A stretch of DNA of 64,000 nt, taken from the NCBI GenBank assembly GCA_964450955.1, contig CAYVFI010000021.1, forward strand, positions 58,709 through 122,708, read 5' to 3'. The stretch's first letter is position 1, and each line of letters starts with the position of its first letter. Source of the stretch: CAYNWT01 sp964450955. Its GTDB lineage: Bacteria > Planctomycetota > Planctomycetia > Planctomycetales > Planctomycetaceae. Position numbers and translations under genes: made by a program. The notes under the pieces were generated by a model that saw nothing but the letters and a program-made list of their open reading frames with translations, did not search any database and was not told the DNA's origin. This document shows, one piece after another, positions 58,892 through 64,000 of the stretch.

Positions 58892-59295
58892 TGGTGGTCT
58901 CCTTTCGTGACCCGTTCACGACCACTCACATCCAATACGCGAGTGGCCGAACGTACGGATTAGGAGACGTGCGCCGATCGAAGGTTCGGCGGAACTCGCA
59001 GATTTTCTTTTCAGGAACATCAACAAGGCTGGGCGATCGGTGGGCGCCGACGGCCACCGACGCAACGCTTCGCCACCGATTTTACATCGGTGGGTCCATG
59101 GCTTTTGCACTACGGAACTTGTCAGCAGTGCGCTGTAGTGCAGAAGCCGCTAAACCCCCGGCGAAAAGTCGGAGGCGGAGAATCAGATCGCTGGTTTTTG
59201 AATTCCGGAGTCGCGGTGGAATCGAATCTGCATTTCCAGAGACAAATGGTGTCAAATGGGGTTTCACGCTGCGTGTAACAAACAGGAGACAATTC
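58892..59295. other. Divergent region upstream of the ECF sigma gene, with hairpins
   Basis: About 404 bp without a supported gene. A CCACCGAT-TTTAC-ATCGGTGG hairpin lies at 59073-59093. Just to its left, CGGTGG and CCACCG (59037 to about 59059) form another. The long open frame leading into the sigma gene from 58783 is rejected because AGGAG and TTG at 59296 give a proper start. Confidence 0.55.
59073..59093. repeat. 8-bp-arm hairpin in the ECF sigma leader
   Basis: CCACCGAT and ATCGGTGG flank TTTAC as a perfect stem. It may form part of a repeat element or a leader structure upstream of the sigma gene. Confidence 0.6.
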
Positions 59296-59898
59296 TTGAG
59301 CGGCATTCCACAAACATCAGCCAGCCTGCTACTGCGGATCAAGGATCCCGCAGATCGTGATGCGTGGGAAGAATTCGTCGCTATTTACCGCCCAGTCATT
59401 TACCGGATGGCCAGGCGGCGCGGGCTGCAGGATGCGGACGCTCAGGATCTGGTCCAGCGTGTTTTGGGTTCTGTGGCGTCGTCTGTTGAAGAGTGGGAAC
59501 ACGATCCGCGGCGAGCTCGGTTCAGCACGTGGCTTACTACGGTCACACGCAACGCGATTATTGACACCTTGCGACGAATTAAGCCGGACCAAAACGCGGG
59601 AGGAGGAACCAGCATGTTGCAACAGCTTCAGCGGCTCCCGCAAACACAGGAATCGGCTGCCGCAGAAATTCAGCGTGAGTATCGCCGGCAGTTGTTCCGC
59701 CGAGCCGCTGCGGGAATCCGCGACGAGTTCGAAGAAGCCACGTGGAACGCGTTTTGGATGACGACTGTCGACAATGTTGCCGTGACTGACGCGGCTAGTC
59801 AGTTGAGTCGCACAGTCGGTTCTGTTTACGCCGCGCGGAGCAGGGTGATGCGGCGGTTGAAAGAAAAGGTTTCGCAGTTAGAGGCCACTGATGGATAG
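59296..59898 (+). CDS. ECF-type RNA polymerase sigma factor
   Basis: The 200-residue protein starts at TTG 59296, supported by AGGAG seven bases upstream. Region 2 is visible (WEEFVAIYRPVIYRMARRRG, DADAQDLVQRVLGSV, FSTWLTTVTRNAIIDTLRR). Region 4 follows (FEEATWNAFWMTTVDNVAV, TDAASQLSRTVGSVYAARSR). It matches sigma-70-type ECF proteins that sit next to Ser/Thr kinases in planctomycetes. The next gene, 50 bp downstream, carries a zinc-finger anti-sigma motif and a kinase domain, so the two probably act together. Confidence 0.92.
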   Translation: MSGIPQTSASLLLRIKDPADRDAWEEFVAIYRPVIYRMARRRGLQDADAQDLVQRVLGSVASSVEEWEHDPRRARFSTWLTTVTRNAIIDTLRRIKPDQNAGGGTSMLQQLQRLPQTQESAAAEIQREYRRQLFRRAAAGIRDEFEEATWNAFWMTTVDNVAVTDAASQLSRTVGSVYAARSRVMRRLKEKVSQLEATDG

Positions 59899-59948
59899 CC
59901 AGGTTACTACTGAAGGAGTTCAGCGCTTTTGCTGTTGGGGGATGACGA

Positions 59949-61412
59949 ATGTCAGTTGAATCTCAGCATTACAAATCGGAAGTGATTGAACAGTTCCTGT
60001 GTTCGGACTTACCCGAATCAGAATTACGGGATGTCGAACAGCACATTGAGACGTGTGACAGCTGTCGTGCCGCCTTGCATGAAACAGCGGCTGATTTGGG
60101 TTCGTGGGATGAAGCCAGCGAGTTCCTCACGAGCGACGAGCACGATCTCGCGCTTAAGAACGACGACGCGCTGGTGGCGACCGATATTCGTACGACCACA
60201 GATCCGTCGGGCGCCACCGATTACGGAACCGACGTTCGACAGGTTATTGCCTGGCTGGCTCCGACAGACGATCCGGCGATGTTGGGTCGAATCGGAACCT
60301 ACGAAATAGCGGGTGTCGTCGGTGCGGGTGGGATGGGTGTTGTCGTCAAAGGTTTCGACAGAGCGTTGAACCGTTACGTGGCCATCAAAACGCTGGCTCC
60401 ACATCTTGCCAGCAGCGGTGCCGCGCGGCGTCGGTTTGCCAGAGAAGCTCAGGCGGCAGCGGCGGTGGTTCATGACAACGTGGTTGCGATTCACGGCGTG
60501 TCCGAAGCAAACGGGTTGCCGTATCTGGTCATGCCGTACCTGCGTGGGACATCGCTGCAGAAGCGGATTGATGGGAACGGTTCGCTGAACGTTTCGGAAG
60601 TTCTGCGAATCGCCATGCAAACCGCTCGCGGCCTGGCCGCGGCGCATGATCAGGGGTTGGTTCATCGTGACATCAAGCCTGCCAACATTCTGATGGATGG
60701 AACCACAGAACGTGTGTTGCTGACCGACTTTGGTTTGGCTCGAGCCGCAGACGATGCCAGTCTTACGCATAGCGGAGTCATTGCCGGAACACCGTACTTT
60801 ATGTCGCCCGAACAGGCGGAAGGTTCCAGCATCGACCATCGCAGCGACCTGTTTAGCCTGGGCAGTGTGATGTATGCGATGTGTATGGGCCGGCCGCCGT
60901 TTCGAGCGGAAACAAGCTGGGGAATCCTGCGCAAAGTATCTGATTCAACGCCGACGGCAATTCGAGAATTGAACTCTGAGATCCCTGGTTGGCTGGCTGG
61001 GATTATTAGTCGACTGCACGAGAAGTCAGCGGACGATCGGTTCCAGTCGGCGGACGAAGTTGCTGATTTGTTGGAACAGTGTTTGGCTCACGTGCAGCAG
61101 CCGACGGTTCATGCGCTGCCTGATGCAGCAATGGTTCTGGCTCACCACGAACGCGGCCCGTCGTGGTTCGGCAGCAAGTTGGCGGTGGCTGGCGGCGGAG
61201 TGTTGTGCTGTCTGGGCCTGGCGATTTGGATGGGCACACAGGCCGGGCTGTTCGATGCGAGTGTTCCCGAAGTTGTGGCACCCAGTTCGCCGCCGGAACC
61301 GACCGGGACTTTCGCCGAACTTCCCGCCTGGGATGACGGAACTGACGAACTGTTTGAGTTACAGAAGGCGATCGAGAAGCTCGATCGGGATACTGCGGAT
61401 TTTTGGAAGTAG
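59949..61412 (+). CDS. Anti-sigma zinc-finger / Ser-Thr kinase fusion
   Basis: The 487-residue protein has an N-terminal zinc-finger anti-sigma (ZAS)-like element (HIETCDSC; His32, Cys36, Cys39). A Pkn2-type kinase domain follows (about 118-390): GAGGMGVVVKG, VAIKTLAPHL, VHRDIKPANILM and LTDFGLA. A single transmembrane helix lies at about 415-435 (LAVAGGGVLCCLGLAIWMG). The kinase domain is N-terminal to the helix, so it is cytosolic, followed by a short extracytoplasmic tail. It is the probable regulator of the ECF sigma factor upstream. The kinase has an HRD arginine, unlike the one at 11954. Confidence 0.92.
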   Translation: MSVESQHYKSEVIEQFLCSDLPESELRDVEQHIETCDSCRAALHETAADLGSWDEASEFLTSDEHDLALKNDDALVATDIRTTTDPSGATDYGTDVRQVIAWLAPTDDPAMLGRIGTYEIAGVVGAGGMGVVVKGFDRALNRYVAIKTLAPHLASSGAARRRFAREAQAAAAVVHDNVVAIHGVSEANGLPYLVMPYLRGTSLQKRIDGNGSLNVSEVLRIAMQTARGLAAAHDQGLVHRDIKPANILMDGTTERVLLTDFGLARAADDASLTHSGVIAGTPYFMSPEQAEGSSIDHRSDLFSLGSVMYAMCMGRPPFRAETSWGILRKVSDSTPTAIRELNSEIPGWLAGIISRLHEKSADDRFQSADEVADLLEQCLAHVQQPTVHALPDAAMVLAHHERGPSWFGSKLAVAGGGVLCCLGLAIWMGTQAGLFDASVPEVVAPSSPPEPTGTFAELPAWDDGTDELFELQKAIEKLDRDTADFWK

Positions 61413-61442
61413 CCGAATACTGATTTCAGTTGAGGATAAGTC

Positions 61443-63902
61443 ATGAGAATTCTGTTCTTGTTGGTTGCTGGTGTGAGTCTCGCGTGCGGTAGTCAGGAAC
61501 CGACGAAGGAGCCTGAATCGCCTGTTAAGGACACGTTTAAAGACGGTTCCATAGAAGGGCGGTCTGAACTTATTGTCAGGCTCCGGAATCGTCCGATTGA
61601 AGGAGTGTGGCCAGAACTCATAAAACGCTACCCCGAGATTAACGTCACCGTTGATCCAGGGCAGAATTCGCTTCGTCTGTCGCTCAATGGGCACGACGAA
61701 CAGGAAGTTCGGGAACTCGTAAAACAGATGGATGTGAAGCACGAGACGCAGTGGACTGTTTCTAAGCCGGGTGCTCCTGTTGCTGCTTTGAACTCGGGTG
61801 CCGTTCCGCAAGGCCTGTTGGACGCGTCCTCCCAACTCGGTGAGTCTGTTGAGAATGCCAGGAAGGGCGGCGATCGCGAAGAACTACTGCAAGCGGTTCG
61901 TGCTGAGTTTGATGCCAGGCAGAAACTTCAGTTGGCTCAGATTCGATCGCTCCACCAGAAGCTGGCACTGCTGGAACAGCGACTTAGCAACCACAGGAAG
62001 TTCAAGGATCAGATGATTAGAAAGCGAGTCGACGCTTTGTTGGCCGATCCATCGTTGTCCAGGCGAGAGGCGTCGTCTGTGAAGCCAGAAACCGAAACCA
62101 CCAGACCGGCAAAACTGGAACTCCACAAGGTTCAACCGGGCGACACGCTGGGGCTGTTTATTGAGAACATTTTGGGTGCGGCGGGTTCGGCTCCTCCAAT
62201 TCACACCGATCCGACCGGAGTCCGACCGCCGGCGATGGGCTACCCAATGATGGTTCGAGCCGACGGGACGATTTCGCTTCCACTTTTGGGGGCTGTGAAA
62301 ATCGCCGGGCTAAGGTTGAATGGTGTCGAGGCCAGGCTGAAGCATGAGTATACAAAGCGAGAGATCCTGAGCCGGCCCGCTGGAATCATGGTTTCACTGA
62401 TCCAGCGGGCTGGTGACGTCGCGGCCCCGCGCCGTCTGTCACCAGCAGGGTCGGTTCGCCCGGCAAGGTCGCAAAGTTCAAAGATTGAAGTCGGTGACAC
62501 GTTGGGGCTGATAATCGAAAACGTTTTGGGCAATGAAGGCGAAACAGCACCGATCCACACCGACCCGACGGGGCAGCGACCGCCCGTGATGGGATACCCA
62601 ATAATGGTGCGTACCGATGGAACCATCACTCTGCCACTTCTCGGGAAGCATAACGTCGTTGGGCAGACACTCGGTGAGGTGGAAGTCAGCCTGGCGAAGG
62701 CATTCCAGGAGAAGGAAATTCTCAATGGTAAGGCTGCGGTCATGGCCTCGATGATCCAAAAAGCAGCGACGGTGTTCGCACCCGATCAAAAGTTGATTGG
62801 GGCCAACGCTGATGCCAAAGGATGGGGGCCGTTCGATAGTTCCGTATTTGGCCCCGACGACTTCGGACAACGATCTGCAGTGCCCGGAAAGGCACTGAAC
62901 GACGTCCGGACTATTCGAACCGCGTCGGAGTTCGCCGAGAAGCTTGATGAACTCCGCCGCAACGGCGATAGGCGGCGGCACGAAATCATGGTTAAAGAAC
63001 TCGACGTCCAAGTGCACATCATCGAAGGCGCCCTGCGAGCCGCCAACTCTTCGCTGGCCAAAGCCAGGGAAGAGTTCGCTTTTGCCGAGCGAATGGGCAG
63101 ACGTGGCTACATCGCGCACGGCGAGCTGGCCTCAAGGCAAGCGGATGTCACACGCGCTGAAGCCCGAGTCGCTTCCCTTAACAAGCTTCTTGAACTGTAT
63201 CGGTCGGTCAGATCTCAGCCAGAGAAGCCCAAACCCAATGCCGAAAAAACTCCCAAGGCAGATGATGGAACCGAAGCAGACACGGCGGAAGGGAAGGTTT
63301 CACTGGACTTCGACGGCGCATCGTGGGGTTCTGTTCTTGAGTTCGTTGCGGAATCGTCGGGCCTGAATCTTGATGTGCACGATGAAGTTCCGGGAACACT
63401 AACGTACAAGTCTGATGGGCCGATAGCTGTTAGCCAGGCGGTTGACATTTTGAATGGATATCTTGTGCGGCGAGGTTTTTTGTGTGTGCAGACGCAAGGG
63501 CATTTACTTGTGGTTGCTTTTAAGAATGGTCTTCCGCCTTCTCTTGTGCCGGAGGCGTCTCCTGAAGAATTGTCAACGAAGTATGCGAGTTTGAACAATC
63601 AGCTACTGACAGTGACGTTCAAAGTAGATGGCGATCCCCAAGCCCTTGCTCGTGAGATCGACCTAATGTTGGATCCGTACCCTTTCGTGCGGATTGCAGC
63701 TTTGTCCGGTGCCAAAAAGCTGATCATCACTGACCTGTCCCGCAACCTGCGGCGAGTCAAGAAGTTGGTGGGAGCGCCGGCGGAGACAAAGCAAAATGGG
63801 GCAGGTCAAAAGCCGTCACCACGGGCGTCTGGTGGCGAGCAACGAAACAGCCCCCAGCCGAGCAAAGGTGTAGAAGAACAAGACGGCGGGGCACATTTTT
63901 AA
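61443..63902 (+). CDS. Lipoprotein with two polysaccharide-export domains and a secretin-like domain
   Basis: The 819-residue protein has a lipoprotein signal (MRILFLLVAGVSLACGS, Cys15). After a charged helical stretch, two tandem Wza-type export domains follow, one near residues 220-320 (VQPGDTLGLFIENILG, YPMMVRADGTISLPLLG) and one near 350-450 (IEVGDTLGLIIENVLG, YPIMVRTDGTITLPLLG). A coiled-coil region (about 500-590) and a secretin/STN-like beta-alpha-beta domain follow (about 620-690; VSLDFDGASWGSVLEFVAES, GTLTYKSDGPIAVSQAVDIL). The start has GAGGA upstream and the gene follows the kinase by 30 bp. The last residues (GAHF) and stop come from a repeat. Confidence 0.82.
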   Translation: MRILFLLVAGVSLACGSQEPTKEPESPVKDTFKDGSIEGRSELIVRLRNRPIEGVWPELIKRYPEINVTVDPGQNSLRLSLNGHDEQEVRELVKQMDVKHETQWTVSKPGAPVAALNSGAVPQGLLDASSQLGESVENARKGGDREELLQAVRAEFDARQKLQLAQIRSLHQKLALLEQRLSNHRKFKDQMIRKRVDALLADPSLSRREASSVKPETETTRPAKLELHKVQPGDTLGLFIENILGAAGSAPPIHTDPTGVRPPAMGYPMMVRADGTISLPLLGAVKIAGLRLNGVEARLKHEYTKREILSRPAGIMVSLIQRAGDVAAPRRLSPAGSVRPARSQSSKIEVGDTLGLIIENVLGNEGETAPIHTDPTGQRPPVMGYPIMVRTDGTITLPLLGKHNVVGQTLGEVEVSLAKAFQEKEILNGKAAVMASMIQKAATVFAPDQKLIGANADAKGWGPFDSSVFGPDDFGQRSAVPGKALNDVRTIRTASEFAEKLDELRRNGDRRRHEIMVKELDVQVHIIEGALRAANSSLAKAREEFAFAERMGRRGYIAHGELASRQADVTRAEARVASLNKLLELYRSVRSQPEKPKPNAEKTPKADDGTEADTAEGKVSLDFDGASWGSVLEFVAESSGLNLDVHDEVPGTLTYKSDGPIAVSQAVDILNGYLVRRGFLCVQTQGHLLVVAFKNGLPPSLVPEASPEELSTKYASLNNQLLTVTFKVDGDPQALAREIDLMLDPYPFVRIAALSGAKKLIITDLSRNLRRVKKLVGAPAETKQNGAGQKPSPRASGGEQRNSPQPSKGVEEQDGGAHF

Positions 63903-63962
63903 GGTGTCAGGCACATTTTTAAGGTGTCAGGAACCGTTTCCGGCACATTTTTAAGGTGTCAG
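63891..63962 (+). repeat. REP-like tandem repeat supplying a stop codon
   Basis: GCACATTTTTAAGGTGTCAG occurs at 63891-63910, 63911-63930 and 63943-63962. The third is preceded by GAACCGTTTCCG and followed by GAACCGTTTCC. The TAA stop of the preceding gene is at 63900-63902, inside the first unit. The pattern resembles REP-type elements associated with tyrosine transposases, though no transposase is in the window. Confidence 0.9.
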
Positions 63963-63966
63963 GAAC

Positions 63967-63993
63967 CGTTTCCAGCAGCGGCTGGGAACGTAG
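63967..63993. repeat. Hairpin closing the right-edge repeat
   Basis: CGTTTCCAGC and GCTGGGAACG form a 10-bp stem with one mismatch (or a G-U pair) around a short loop. It follows the tandem units directly and may be the structured end of the same element. Confidence 0.55.
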
Positions 63994-64000
63994 GCGAATT

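Noticed and set aside
58783..59295. An upstream extension of the ECF sigma factor frame
   Set aside because: It covers the divergent control region and is not protein-like. AGGAG followed by TTG at 59296 gives a proper start and a normal ECF length.
1..64000. tRNA, rRNA or prophage genes
   Set aside because: I saw no tRNA-like cloverleaf, rRNA sequence, integrase or phage structural genes. This was by reading, not by a dedicated search, so small RNAs could be missed.

Overview
The window looks like chromosomal DNA of a planctomycete (PVC group). The evidence is lineage-typical gene content: a secreted protein with a PVC-type membrane-bound dehydrogenase region followed by HEAT-like, PA14 and cytochrome c modules; a surface protein with an N-terminal LEPR-XLL-type sorting motif; an ECF sigma factor next to an anti-sigma/Ser-Thr kinase fusion; a second Ser/Thr kinase with an RDD domain; CotH, NHL-repeat and EF-hand secreted proteins; and many small interspersed palindromes. 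Genus and species cannot be fixed from what I can see. I see no rRNA, tRNA, CRISPR array, prophage or intact transposase.

Layout. 0.1-13.5 kb: housekeeping and secreted degradative genes (S9 peptidase, EEP-family hydrolase, LURP/scramblase-like protein, giant cytochrome c protein, carboxypeptidase-regulatory-repeat protein, RDD kinase). 13.6-20.2 kb: a DNA repair block (Lhr-type helicase, Fpg/Nei glycosylase). 20.2-29.4 kb: a large arylsulfotransferase-like/FG-GAP/metalloprotease surface protein, a methyltransferase, a SUKH-DUF971-ElaA operon, small membrane proteins and an M48-TerB peptidase. 29.5-42.1 kb: a two-component pair (NtrC-type regulator plus Hpt) and an exopolysaccharide locus with glycosyltransferases, Wzz/GumC-like protein, Wza-like lipoprotein on the opposite strand, PHPT initiator, flippase, sulfotransferase and polymerase/ligase. 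A near-consensus sigma-54 promoter lies just before the PHPT gene. 42.1-45.1 kb: a translationally coupled H-NOX / PAS histidine kinase / receiver-HDOD operon. 45-58 kb: mixed genes, including CsrA, CotH, an EF-hand protein, a LOG-VOC fusion and an LRR protein. 59.3-63.9 kb: ECF sigma, zinc-finger kinase, and a lipoprotein with two polysaccharide-export domains and a secretin-like domain.

The most unusual signals are in the non-coding layer. One is a 71-bp three-armed palindrome sitting in frame inside the Lhr helicase gene and adding about 25 residues between helicase motifs II and III. Another is a second three-armed palindrome family with two copies 58 kb apart in opposite orientation. Others are a third inverted-repeat element at 29.4 kb and a REP-like repeat at the right edge that supplies the stop codon of the last gene. 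Two short tandem duplications also span stop codons.

Functionally, the sigma-54 promoter, NtrC regulator and sulfotransferase suggest regulated production of a sulfated exopolysaccharide. The H-NOX operon suggests a nitric-oxide or oxygen input acting nearby. All functional statements rest on motif reading; no database search was run.
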